From Cylicocyclus nassatus (taxonomy: Eukaryota; Nematoda; Chromadorea; Rhabditida; Strongylidae), in assembly GCA_958299035.1 (NCBI GenBank), contig CATQJL010000316.1, forward strand, positions 11,254,347-11,318,346: a stretch of 64,000 bases of DNA, written 5' to 3'. Made by a program: the position numbers and the translations under genes. A model generated the notes under the pieces. It saw only the letters and a list, made by a program, of their open reading frames with translations. It did no database searches and was not told the origin of the DNA. The number at the start of each line of letters is the position of its first letter. Position 1 is the first letter of the stretch. This document shows positions 1 through 11,049 of the stretch, piece after piece.

Positions 1-1365
1 AACTGCTATGTCCATTTTCTCTCTCGGAAACAGCAGATGGAAGTTTGGGATTTTCTTGGTCGCCAAGGGAACCTTCACCTGATCTTTCGGGTGGTCCCTG
101 CACGGAAGAACCGGGACCTGAAGCTGGTTGTCTGTGTTGTGTTGTGCTAGGCGCTGGACCCTGGATTGCTCCCTTCGTATCCTTCTCTTCCTCCTTGGCT
201 TTTTTCTTGGGCTTTTTTTGGGGTTTCTTCTCCTCAAATTGGATGGTACATACGACATGGCTCCCTCTCCCATGGCAACCAAGTCCAAAGAATATATCTC
301 CTTGTCTGTTCTGCTGAAATAAATCAAATTGTTTCTGTCTATTACGCTGGATTACACTATTCGAAACTAGTGACTTTTAAAAAGTTCGGTGTAACGTAGA
401 CCTTTAAACAGATCGAAATATAGCCTTCGACGCGCGTGCACTAAAATGATTGATCGTGTATTATATAGATGACCCGAACGCACAAAATGAGGGCCCGTCC
501 ACCCTAAGTTGGAGGTCCTTGGGCATACAATAGTGGGGTTCCCCTATGAATCTGATGCCCAAATCGCGGCAGAATGCTTCGGAATAGCGAAGAGGCATAA
601 GGACCCCCCCCCTTCTAATGCCCTCCCATGCGTGCGCGCCCATCCAGTCACCGTTCCGGAAAGCAGACTTTTCAGGAATTGGGATTGTCGAGGTTTTCGC
701 GAACTATCGACTTCATTTTCGCAATCAGGGACATGAGAAGGCCGCGGACGATCTAAACGTGGAAGAGAGAATCTGGGTCGACGGTGCCTTCAAAATTGCT
801 TATGGCTGGCTATGGAGACGATTGGTGTTTGGCCGTGCGTCACATAATCCACGAGGTTGATAAATTACTCACATTTAATTAAGAGGATTGGCTGCTGAAG
901 GGCGGGACTGCTTGGCGTCCGCACTTCTTTCGTGAACGTGCTTTCTGATTGCTTTCCCATTGCAAGCATGGCCAAGGCGGAGCTTCAATCACTAGAGAGC
1001 ACGATCGCGAAAGAGATGCATAAATCGGCGCGGGAGAGCGAAGACACGAGCTCCACCCGCCGGCGGCCAATCCTATTGAATCGGAGTGCAAATAATCAAG
1101 CTTTCACTCATGTCCAAAAGGTGCTTGCGCGTCATCTAATAGTGCTTCCGCGCTTTCGTCATGCAGTAGCCTTTACAATGATTCGTAGGGAAGTTACCAG
1201 AAGTGTTTTCTACTTACCACCGCAAACTTCTGCAACTCATTTTTGATCTTTTCAGCCATCAGATCTAACTTCGAATCGCGTGTTCTGTATCATTGCACAA
1301 CATCATCGAAGAAGTTTTTTTTGAGAACTTACCTTCCCGGCCCTGACACATCATCTTCAAAAATT
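1..1365 (-). CDS. Partial multi-exon host gene, C-terminal part, product not recognised
   Basis: Three consecutive exons can be read on the minus strand: 1365-1333 (33 bp), 1284-1218 (67 bp) and 313-1 (open to the window edge, 104 codons without a stop). They are joined by a 48-bp intron (1332-1285, GTAAGT...ATACAG) and a 904-bp intron (1217-314, GTAAGT...TTTCAG). Codon phase is kept across both junctions: the first pair splits an AGA codon and the second is phase 0. The product includes the stretches DSKLDLMAEKIKNELQKFAV and GDIFFGLGCHGRGSHVV, then a strongly basic Lys/Glu-rich tail (KKPQKKPKKKAKEEEKD) and a Pro/Ser/Gln-rich, probably disordered region. No family was recognised. The start codon and 5' exons were not found, and the 3' end lies left of the window. 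The long intron holds no recognisable gene. Exon structure is inferred from splice signals and phase only. Confidence 0.5.
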
Positions 1366-1694
1366 CTGAAACAAGGTGCGTTCGCTATGTTCAAATTATG
1401 AATCTTAGCGCAGGAGACATTTATTAACGTAGACGAATGAGCCTAAAGCAAGGTCTGGTTTGAGTTGAGTATTGATATTGATTGTCAGCGAGTTTCCGGT
1501 CTCAAAACCGAAACCTGAAAGATTAAGGTTCCGTGATGCTAGCTTCACATGGGTTCCACTTCTACCCGTGCTTGCTTATTAGTAAAAGAAATCGAATGAA
1601 AACGCCAGTGGTTCAATGAATTCATCGCATTTATGTTTCTTGGAAGAGTGGCCATTAATCAAGTCAAATTATGTTTTTTTTGTATAAACTTAAG
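1366..1694. other. Interval between two minus-strand gene candidates
   Basis: No convincing exon was found. It probably holds the 5' part of the gene ending left of the window and the 3' UTR of the gene ending at 1695. A short minus-strand ATG frame near 1600 was not supported by clear splice sites. Confidence 0.3.
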
Positions 1695-2279
1695 TTATAG
1701 CATGTACATCAGACCAACCGCTTTATAGATTCCCCTCGCGAAACGTTTGTGGACTAATTCATCATATGATCCTGATCCTGTGAGACGGCCTTTATCCATA
1801 TTAGGACATAAAAAGCTTCCATAATCTGTCTCGTACGCAAGTGCCTTTTTGCAGTTTCGTTTACGCGTTTTACTGTCTCGAAGCGACAGCACCGTCTCTA
1901 TCAGAGCCTGACCAAAAATGCATATCTCAAAGCGCGAAAATCAAATTCTTCGGACTTACAATGAGTAAGAAAATGTAGAAGCGCATCAGTTTATCTGCTG
2001 CTTTACTTACGAGCCTTTTATAGGATTTGATGAACGCTTGAGTGAATTGCCTGTTTGTGTCGTACTAAAGTTGTTCTTTCGATTAACTTTTGGACTGAGG
2101 ACACTTCGACTACTACAACATTGCTTTTTTGCGAATTCAATAAACTTTTGTAAATGTGTAAATGCTTTTGAACAAAACTCAGCACCTACCAATTGTATGC
2201 ATAGACAATATGTCACTGCAGACGTCTTTCAGATCAAACGCACTTTCATGCTTCTCATTCTGCTGCTCCTCTTTTGAGC
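1695..2279 (-). CDS. Candidate multi-exon host gene, C-terminal exons
   Basis: On the minus strand, exon 2064-1960 (35 codons) and terminal exon 1907-1695 (71 codons including TAA) are joined in phase by a 52-bp intron, GTAAGT...TTGGTCAG. The terminal exon reads through AYETDYGSFLCPNMDKG to GIYKAVGLMYML and stop. A further open exon, 2279-2190, follows a TTCAG acceptor and reads SKEEQQNEKHESAFDLKD. Its best donor (GTAGGT) is in a phase that does not join exon 2064-1960. It fits an alternative acceptor at 2094 instead, which would end at a stop near 2018, so the model upstream of 2064 is uncertain and two transcripts or two genes are possible. The family is not recognised. It lies about 330 bp upstream of the neighbouring minus-strand gene and in the same orientation, so a polycistronic pair is possible but unproven. 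Confidence 0.38.
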
Positions 2280-2465
2280 CTGAACTCTAGCGGTGGATTG
2301 TTTAGCTTGGCAAGATTTCATTTTTTGAGTTTGAGCCAGAATGATCCTTCCTTAAAGTTAGTCTAACGCTAATCTAATCTCTATGTTTTCATAGTAAGAA
2401 AAGTATAGTGATCATGGTTTGCAGCTAAAGATGGTTAATACGATACTCATTTATGAAGACATATG

Positions 2466-3196
2466 TTGGGTTGTCCCATAAGTTTTTTTTTTGAATTTCG
2501 ATTTAACTGCAATAACTTGTAAGCTTCTCAGTTCTAATTAAGAAGCAAAATACCATTCGGTAGAGCAAGGCTTCCAAAATTTTTTAAACCGAAAATAATT
2601 CAACGCAAATTTGTGCCGCGATTGTCTGCTGTAAGTTAGCACATGTAAAATTTCTGTTCGCAAGCTGCTGAGAAACTTTCATAATATAAAAAGTGTAAAC
2701 TTGGGACTATTTGTAGTAGAAAAAACGGAAAGCTGTCTCCGTTCTCCTGCGTTGAAAAAAGTCTTAACGCCTCTTCGAAGAAACTGAAAATTTTGTTTGC
2801 TTTCAAATTTTTTCAGTTTTCTCGAGGCAAAAAATATTTTTCTTTGTTGAGTGGTTTCTAGATTTAGCGAACACATATAGCAAAAAATGAGTTAGGATTC
2901 GCAGTTGAAGTACTTGAGGCCACGAACTTTTCAAGCGCCCTGTATGCTTGAGCTAGTGGGGAATCCTGTAAGTTCCTTCTAAAGATACAAAGTTTTTTTC
3001 CAATTTTTTGAGCACCCAGAACTTCTTAGATTTTAACTTCTAGCTCGAGGTGTGCTAAAGCTGGCGCGTACGCTTACATGCCATCTTATTAAGCTTGCTT
3101 TGGTCTATCGAGCGGTACCCTGACTCGCTAGTATCAAAAAGTTTACGACTTAATGCGGTCAAATATCAGAATTGAAAAAAAACTTATGAGGCCTAA
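2466..3196. mobile_element. Decayed mariner-type inverted-repeat element
   Basis: The left end TTGGGTTGTCCCATAAG and the right end (read inverted, TTAGGCCTCATAAG) form imperfect terminal inverted repeats, and the internal arms are also partly inverted (for example a GCTTGC...GGTACC-type segment near both ends). The flanking target site is degenerate (TG/CA instead of TA/TA). There is no transposase frame. It is related in sequence to the element at 24015-24964. Confidence 0.6.
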
Positions 3197-3585
3197 CATT
3201 ATTTCCCTCTCATCTTCTTGACTTGGCTACAAATTAAAGGCTACAAATTAAACTGCAATTAACTCGTCTAAATATAAATAGTCATTATTGAGTTGCTGAC
3301 TCAGCCTGACATGGTAAGGCCGTTTTTGCTGACAAATTAATGCTCAATAATGAGTTTGAAAATTGATTTTCCTGATCGTCCTTCGCAGTAAAAGTTATGA
3401 AATGGCATGGGAAATTGGGTAGGAAAGTACAGTTTCTTCTACCTCCCTGTCATGATCTCTCTTGTCAATGACTTCTCTCAAGTGGACGAATTTCAGTTAG
3501 AGATAAAGGCAGACTCATGTTCAGCTCGCTGAAAACGAGTCTGACGTTTTAACCTACCGCTCCAGGTAACATTGTCTGTCCATCC
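3197..3585. other. Intergenic, nothing recognised
   Basis: AT-rich sequence with no coding frame, inverted repeat or known element end that I could support. Confidence 0.4.
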
Positions 3586-3970
3586 GTAACAATTCCTGCT
3601 ATTCTTCACTAAAAACATGTGAGTAGGAGCGAAAAGCTGCACAAGCCGCATTTTCCACCTTTTTGTATAAACCCTTGATGAACCTTAGCGCCCGTCCGTC
3701 TTTTCTTCAAATTCATTTTTCTTTCTTCGAAGTCAACAAAAACAATCCAAAGTCGTACTGATTACTAGCCTAAGAAGCTAAGCGTGTTGCTGTAACAACC
3801 ATTAATCTTTGGCACGTTTTCATCAAGTTTAAAGAAAGAAAATGTCTTCAAAGAATAGACGGTCGGCCGCTGGGGACCATCAGCGGCCATACAAAAAGGG
3901 AAAATGCGGGTTTTACAGCTTCTCGCTTCTGTTCAATATGTTCATAGTAAAGAATGGTAGGAATAGTTAC
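3586..3970. repeat. Foldback element
   Basis: The arms at about 3586-3665 and 3890-3970 are imperfect inverted complements (GCATTTTCC on one side, GGAAAATGCGG on the other, each flanked by TTTTTGTAT/ATACAAAAA). Inner arms include TTCTTTCTTCGAAG against the AAAGAAAGAAAATG region. The same hairpin occurs at 48399-48922, and one arm recurs near 4555-4705. There is no coding capacity. Confidence 0.6.
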
Positions 3971-5250
3971 AGATAGGCAAAGATGTTTAGACTTGCGGCC
4001 CACTTTAAGGTGACAAACCTGAAAACGCAGTCATTAGTTGCGTCTTGATGAGCTCATTCCAAATCTAGGCCTTTGAAAAGAAAACTTATGAGTGGTTAAA
4101 CTTAGCAGAAACGTGAAGTCATTGGAACTTTAACGCTTAATATGCATGAAACTTAGTTTGAGAGTACATGACCAGCATGAAATGAGTGTAATGATTTCAA
4201 GGAATGCTCACGTTTATTGGAACACAAATTTGAACAAGTAATTCTTGAAGGGTGGCGCTGATTGCTTGCCAAATTTGGAATTTGAACGCTCGCCATTTTT
4301 TTCAGAGAACCGCAATGCACATACGAAAGGTATAATCAGCTCATCAAAACGCTTAATAGTAAGCGGTTCATTATATTTATTTGCATGATGAGTATATGCA
4401 ATGAGAGATGCCCAAAACTCGCTTCAGTATAGTGTGCGTCAATGTCAAATCAATCGTCTAATGTCATAACTTCGACATATCATTTGCTCATGTCAGGAAC
4501 ATGCTTGACATTATTTTGGTTAGATAAACAGTGAAACTTTAGCACGTTTTTACTGAATTTGAGGAAAGGAAAATGACTTTGAAGAAAGGACCGTTGGCAG
4601 CCGGGAATCATCAGTTGATCATGCAAAAAGCTGGAAAATGTAGTTTCACACCTCCTCGCTTTTGTTCAGTATGTTAGTAAGAGTATGGTGGGAATACCTA
4701 CGGATGAGTAACAGCACGGTAACAGCACGAAATTCAGAAGTTTGAAGTTTCATTAAATGAAACTTTCTTTTGAGCTGCGATCCCCACCCCTCTAAGAATG
4801 TTAATGCATGCGGCCCTTGAAGTGGCAATCCTAAAAGCGCATGTCATTAGATGCGTCTTGATGAACTCTTCCCAACTTTAGCTATTTGGAAAGAAAACTT
4901 ATGAGTGGTCAAACTTAGCGGTTAGAAATGTGAAGTCATTGGGTTTTGACGCTTAATGTGTTTGAAATCCAGTTTGAGAGTACATTACTAGCCAGAAATG
5001 AGTGCAATGATTTCGAGAAATGCTCACATATCAGAAACACAAATTTGGATAAGTAATTCTTGAAGGTGTGTGTATGCTGATGTTTGCCAAATTTGGACTT
5101 CTGGACGCTCACAACTTTCTTTAGAGAACCGCAATGCACACACGAAAATGTAATCAGCTCATCAAAACGCATCTACTGGTAGCTCATTAGTATTTCCTTT
5201 GAATACATGCGTTGAGAAATGCTCACAACTCGCTTCAAAATAATGCGCCG
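3805..5250. repeat. Diverged tandem duplication, period about 730 bp
   Basis: Copy 1 (about 3805-4440) and copy 2 (about 4533-5250) align along their whole length. Shared landmarks include AAACTTATGAGTGGT, AGTTTGAGAGTACAT, AAGTAATTCTTGAAGG and AATCAGCTCATCAAAACGC. Copy 1 includes one arm of the foldback at 3586-3970. Divergence and indels are spread through both copies and neither has an intact reading frame. Confidence 0.7.
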
Positions 5251-5253
5251 CAG

Positions 5254-5454
5254 CTAGTGAGGATAATCGGAACCAGCGTTTTGAGCTAATTCTAACAGTA
5301 TACGCCCCCTTTTAAAAGGCTCGTCTAATTCAGATGCTTTTCCCTTATAAGAATATAACAATCTGTCAAGAGTGTTGACACGACAAGAAAAGCATATCCA
5401 TTTTACAAACAAAAGCAGCAATATTGCAAGTAAGATTTGGAGAGCAGTAGCCAC
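5254..5454 (-). CDS. Possible exon with one membrane segment
   Basis: A minus-strand open frame of 66 codons begins with a hydrophobic stretch (LQILLAILLLLFVKW) followed by Cys and a charged region (GKASELDEPFKRGRILLELAQ). This is the pattern of a signal-anchored protein N-terminus. The frame starts only at a GTG, and a CAG acceptor lies just upstream (minus-strand GAGACAG), so if real it is an internal or terminal exon. It ends at TAG. No partner exon or family was identified; composition is the only support. Confidence 0.25.
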   Translation of the reverse strand: MATALQILLAILLLLFVKWICFSCRVNTLDRLLYSYKGKASELDEPFKRGRILLELAQNAGSDYPH

Positions 5455-5944
5455 ACATCTGTCTCAGGGTAGCTTACTGGTCGATGCTGTACTTTGGTTA
5501 TGACTAAGAAAGGTTATTGTTCATTGACATGAACCCAAAATGGCATACTACCGGCCTTGTACCACATGCCATTCAAACTTCAGGTTTAAAACAGATAGAG
5601 TTTTTGTTTTGAAGAGAAACTCAAGCTCATGAGATCGTAAGTTGGATATAGGTGTATATCACCAGAAAAGTTCCGAGCGTTGCTATCAATTTGTTACTTT
5701 TGCAACTACAGAATTATCTTGAAGAAGAAGTCAAGATCTTCAGACTTAATGGAATTTCAATGAGCATCCTGCATTAAAGGCCAGCGTGAAAGCGTACCAT
5801 CAGGGTGTCAATGAGTATAATGATTGATAAAAAAAAGGAAAGGTTATGAAAGACGTTTGTCCAGCGTTCTGCCAATCTCAAACTACTTAAAACCCCACAA
5901 TTCGGACTTACAAGAGTGTTTCCAAGCAATCACTTGTTATAAAG
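5455..5944. other. Intergenic, nothing recognised
   Basis: No coding frame, splice-flanked exon or element end could be supported here. Confidence 0.4.
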
Positions 5945-6965
5945 TTGGCAGGGTGCGGGACGCTTCTCACTCGAGCCATATTCTCGCGCGTAAGTGATGT
6001 GCCTGCAAGGCAACTTCAAACTCGCTATAATTGCGAGCTCCTATACCAAGACATTGCAAGTCCCGCTATCTTATCCAGCGTCGCTTCAGATGCTGAGACC
6101 GGAATTCCAAAACAAGTTTTGAAATCGAAGTTTATCTGCGAAATTGCCTCAATCAAGACCAAATTTCGCATTTGGATCCTCAAGGTTGCTCTTTCCAGTA
6201 GTAAGATTTGTTGTCGTAAAGTCAAAGTTCAGCACCGATAATGCGAAACCGAGATCAAAACACAGATTTGAAATTCGGGTTTACGGGTTTTCGAAATTAC
6301 GAATAAACTATTGGAAAAATATCCGTAGCATAAGGATGTATTTGGTTGTTTCCAAAATATTGAAAATGTTTCCCTCTATTGTTTGGCACCATTTCGAGCA
6401 TTTCGGTACACTGTGAATTTTTCTGGCACTGAGACAGCCTCAATGACTTCATGAACAAATGAATTTAGGAAAAAGCTAATACGGTATCGCATACGTTTCT
6501 CGCTTTAGCATTTCATTTCTAAGAAATTCGGTTTTTGCGAAACAAAATTTTTTTGTCTCCAAAAAAATGTTCAAAAAATCAAATTGCTATTGATATCGCA
6601 CAAAACACACCTTGTTATCAAAAAAGCTTTCGAAAACCTGTAAATTTGAATCTGAATCCTAATTTTAATCTCGAAAAAAATAAACCTTGACTTCACAACA
6701 AACACATTTCACTACTAAAAAGAGCAACCTCGAAAATTCCTAAATACGAAATTTGGTGTTTATTGGAGCAATTTCGCCAGTGAACTTCGATTTTAAAACC
6801 TTGAAATTCTGGTTTCAGCATTTGAAGCAACGTCGGATAAGGGGGAGGGGGGCTTGCGATGTTCGTCCAGAAGCTCGTAATTATTGTGAGTAAGAATGTG
6901 CTTGGCAGGCACATCATTTAGGTGCGAGAGTATGTTCGAGTTAAAAACTTCCGCCCTCAGTTAGT
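5945..6965. repeat. Large foldback element, about 1 kb
   Basis: The segment from about 5950 to 6225 is repeated in inverted orientation at about 6690-6960. Landmarks on the two arms are GTGATGTGCCTGCAAGGC against GCTTGGCAGGCACATCAT, and CAGATGCTGAGACCGGAATT against AATTCTGGTTTCAGCATTTG. The open frames on both strands here are by-products of the arms. No target duplication was identified. Confidence 0.6.
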
Positions 6966-7647
6966 ACGCTCTTGAGAATTTAGATTCTATCGATGTGGAC
7001 TTTGTTCCTTTCGGAAGTGTGAAAAGAGAGTGCATTTTCTTTGTGGTGATGAACCTGTGTTTTCTAGCTTAAGTTTTGCAGTGGCTTTACTTGGAGCACA
7101 CAGGCGTCGTCTTTGAAGATTACTATGCCAAACAAACTAACATCCCTTTCCTTGTTTTCAGCTGTATGATAGCTTTACGAAAATTTGAAAAATCAAGCAT
7201 CAATGCACTTCATATAAACGGTGCACTTTCGTTCCAACTTTTCCGAAAATAGAAACCAAGTTTCGGTCTCAAACTCGCGTTCATGGAGAGTTTAACTTGT
7301 TCGAGAACGGGAACGACAATACAGATTTCAACATATTCACGAGAAGTCTTACTGCAGCTCATAGATCCAGCTAAGAGAGAGCTAAGCAGAGGCTTAGAAC
7401 CTAGTAGGAATATTTCTAGACCGAATCAAATCAAGAAGCACCTTATTTGATAGAAAGACACTAATCTTTTTTGTATTAAAATTATCGCTACGTTCTTTCA
7501 CGTGTCACTAAGGATTTGTAAATGTTTCCAAAAATAAAAGAACGCACATCAAGGAGGTGTCATACTTTTATCATTAGTATTTTATTGAAACGCACTTATA
7601 GAAAAAACCTGGCTGCTTTCCATCCAGATTCCTACTGAATTTGGGTA

Positions 7648-8379
7648 TTAGGTTGAACCGAAAGTTTTGTCGCACCATTCTTAAAAAAATCATAACCTCT
7701 TTCCCTCACGACGATTTTGCGCAATTCAAATTTTATCTGAGAGCGCAAAGCATGTAGTTTCCAAGAGTCCCCAGAGGACTTTCAGTATACTCAGGTTTCA
7801 GAGAAAAAAAATCAAAGAATGAGATCATCCGAAATTCGGAATTTTAAGCAAAAATTCTAAAAATCTAGAAACTGTGCAATAAAATCCAGAACAGCCATCA
7901 GCTCAAGTTTTCTTATATTTTATCACTAACTGAATCAAATTTGTGCTGATCAAGCTTTTCTTTCAGAAGTTGTGATTTTTTGAAAAAAAAATGCCGAAAA
8001 ATCGATTTCTTAAGAATTCTTAGGATAATCTTCTGGCATTTTTTTCAAAAAAATCATAACCTTTGAAAGAAGACCTCGATCAGCACAAACTTGACTCAGT
8101 TAGTGATAAATTATAAAAAAAACTCAAGATGATGGCCGTTCTGGATTTTATCGCGCAGTTTCTAGATTTTTAGAATTTTTGCTTAGAAATTCCGAATTTC
8201 GAATGATCTCGTTTTTTTATTTTTATCTCTGCAAACTGAGCGTGTTGGAAAGTCCCAAGAAAAGCGGAAACTACATGCTTTACGCTTTCAGAAGGAATTT
8301 GAATTGCGCAAAATCGTTGTGAGGGAAAGAGGTTATGATTTCTTAAAAATGGTGCGATAGAACTTTCGGTTCAACCTAA
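7648..8379. mobile_element. Mariner-type foldback MITE, 732 bp, TA target
   Basis: The ends are TTAGGTTGAACCGAAAGTTT and its complement, flanked by TA on both sides (7646-7647, 8380-8381). The two halves are inverted complements for most of their length and meet near 8020 (AAAAAAATGCC...GGCATTTTTTT). Paralogous sequence at about 21660-21720 and 20660-20720 lacks the element. There is no transposase; presumably mobilised in trans. Confidence 0.85.
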
Positions 8380-10078
8380 TACTTGCACACTTGCTGTCGG
8401 GCTGGTCCAAAAGTTCGTTCGAACTATGTTGGAAAATCGTGGCTATTTCGGAATGAAAGTGGTTTCGCTCATAAAAATTTGTCAGAAAGGGGAAATTTAA
8501 CAATGGCTTGTCGACAACTCCCTAAAAACAAAGGTTGAGGGAAAAATTGCGGAAAAATGAAAGGAATTAATTACTCGTACTTTAGTAATGCCGACCAAAA
8601 TCCAGAAGTTGTTACAATGAAAAGCAGTTTGACAACTCTAATTTATTAAATGAGTGCAGTGCTGACTGAGCTCTCTTGGGTAGCTATGAAACGCTAAAAA
8701 ACGCTAAAAAATATCCGTTTTTTATCGTTTTCGGAAACTATAAGTTCTAACAGAAATAAGCAATCAATCACCAATTTAAAAGAAAAGGTGAAAGATTCCA
8801 GGCTAGAAAAGATGTTTAGCATTCGCGAGTTGTTCTTGGATTTTTGGCGAGATTGCTCAAAACCACTGAAACATGGGTAATCTCCTTCCATTTGCTGGCT
8901 GATTACTTCTAACACTAACTAAACTCGAAGCCAAACGAAAAAATTGATACAGAAAGCATTTACGGTCTTTAAGAAATATAAGGGTGTCCCATAATTTCTT
9001 TTCCGATTTTACATAACTTGTAGTCTTTCGTTTCCATGCGACATGGCTTAGCTTACCATACGGGTCACCAAACATCCGCCCATATCGAATTTTACGTGAA
9101 GTTTATAGCCAAATTTTGATGGCACTTAGAAAGGATATTTAGCTTGAAGCACGTCCCGTTCCAAAATATCCTACAGATTTTCAATCCAACCAAGCAAATA
9201 CTTGATAGATTAGACATCAGACATTTACCATGCAAATCCCGTAGTCTATCCTTTCTTAAATATGAAAAATTGATTGGGATAAAATGACAAACTCTGTTCC
9301 TTAATGGTTTTGAATTCTTCTCACAAACAAATTTATGTATCCTATGTATTGAGGACTACGACCACGTATTTGTACGGTTGTGGTGCTTTCGCTGTCAAGA
9401 TAGATTGATCTTAACGTTAAATTCGGAAAAAAGTGTGAGAATGCCTAAAAATACGAACTAACGTTTAAGCCAACTTTTACCGCTTGAGCAATCTATTATT
9501 AGGTTGTCCCGAAGGTTTTGTCGGTTTTTTCAAACCACTATAAAACCACGCACAACAAACACCTGAATGAGTTCCAACATGCATTCGATACAGCTTTTCC
9601 TTCTTTTTTCTAGGGGATACATTCTCGTGCCACAATCTTCTATGCTTTTTTCGATATTTGTTAAAATTCTTCATCCGCCAATCTTATCTGGTCCAAGATC
9701 GGCTAATTTTTGAAAATTTCATTCTGAAGTCTCCAAAACGGTTAAGTATGATTCTCTTAGAGCAGTTCTCGGACTACAAGGTTATATTTTTAAATTCTCC
9801 TAATTTGCTGTTTATACCGAAAAAAATATTTCTTAAGAGGTCTCGACTTTTGGCGAAGTCATGAAACACGCAACTGCAGCAAATACACGGAAATTTTCAA
9901 AGTTTTTGCGAATTGAAAGTAGTTCTTATTAAAGATCATTTATGCAACATGACCAAGTTTGATTTGCTTTGAAAGAGCAGCTTTTTGGAATTTTCGGTAC
10001 TTTTACGTGGTAATTGTAATAAAAAATCGCGGTTTTTATCAAGTAATTAATTATAACGGATTTGGTAAACGTGGCTCA

Positions 10079-10324
10079 TCTTATATATAAAGCTGAATGT
10101 CTGTCTGTCTGTATGTCTGTCTGTCTGTCTGTCTGTCTGTACGTATGTGCGGAATAGAAATTTTTATTTCTGAACCGATCGGGACCAAACTTGACACACA
10201 TATACTTCGGGGCAGGGAGCGTGTCATAGGCTACTTTTCGTTATCGAGGACTATGACACGCTCCCTGCCCCGAAGTGTATGTGTGCAAAGTTTGGCCCCG
10301 TGCGGAGCCGGGTTTGCCATCTAG
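10079..10324 (+). mobile_element. Helitron, 246 bp, non-autonomous
   Basis: It starts TCTTATATATAAAG and ends CCGGGTTTGCCATCTAG, with a CCCCG/CGGAGCCGGG-type hairpin just before CTAG. It is inserted between A (10078) and T (10325). These are the Helitron hallmarks: TC start, CTRR end, subterminal hairpin, A/T target without duplication. The 881-bp copy at 60432-61312 keeps the empty site (CCATGTAATCTAAAAT near 61010). A TCTG microsatellite follows the 5' end, and two inverted arms (ACTTCGGGGCAGGGAGCG and its complement) fill most of the element. No Rep/helicase is encoded. Confidence 0.92.
10091..10145. repeat. TCTG microsatellite at a Helitron 5' end
   Basis: Tandem TCTG units with TATG variants. 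Equivalent stretches follow the 5' ends of the Helitrons at 14155 (with TGTA units) and 41088, so the microsatellite belongs to the element. Confidence 0.8.
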
Positions 10325-11049
10325 TGTAATCTAAAATAAACGCAATGTAGCCAAAAATTTTGCTCTACATAACAGTTACCAGCGCTCTTTGAAAACATTA
10401 GTATAAAAATTTTTGAAATTCAGGAAGGATTTGGCGCTACTGCTGAGCTGCTCAAGAATCCATGGCAATAACATTGCAAAGACAGGGTAGATCGAAGAAA
10501 AAATATAGCTGTATGAAAGAGGATAAAAATCTGAATCAAATAGTATTTAGCTTGCCCATGGATTGGAGTTCTATGAATTTCAGTGATCGATGAAAGAAAC
10601 CGACAAAACTTTTGGGACAACCCAATATATGTGTGTTGCCTAAATGTATGGCAATGTAATTGGCATAAATACAATCTTCATTCTCATTGCCACCCTCGAC
10701 ATTTCTATTTGCCGTTCCTATTTGCCGTGAAGCCCACTTTCAAACTCATCACCCGTGGGCCACACTCACTGACAGCGCAAACCTTGACCGCTTTCGCCTT
10801 CTGAAGCAATTTTTTCGCTTAAGAATTAGTCGTGTCTGTATGTCTTCGCGTGTGTTTGAATAAAAATTTTTTCTGAATCGAAATGCTTATTTTGATTATG
10901 CTTTTTTTAACTGCAGAGCTTTGCTTGAAGCAAGTCATGAATCGTGGGAGCTTGATCCGGTGTTTGGGTTACGACCTGAATGGGAACTTCACCTGAACGG
11001 GCGATCAAAACATACCGCCCCCGATTTAGAGGAGGACTGAGTGGGGTAT

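Larger units (their letters stand above)
9499..10625. mobile_element. 881-bp mariner-type element interrupted by a Helitron
   Basis: The ends TTAGGTTGTCCCGAAGGTTT and (inverted) TTGGGTTGTCCCAAAAGTTT are flanked by TA on both sides. The total is 1127 bp, or 881 bp without the Helitron at 10079-10324. This is the same length as the second copy at 60432-61312, to which it aligns end to end. No transposase frame is present. It sits in macro-copy A and appears to be missing at the matching place in copy B (about 22960). Confidence 0.85.

Noticed and set aside
10091..10145. TCTG repeat considered as an independent microsatellite or CRISPR-like array
   Set aside because: It occupies the same place in each Helitron, so it is part of the element; there are no spacers.
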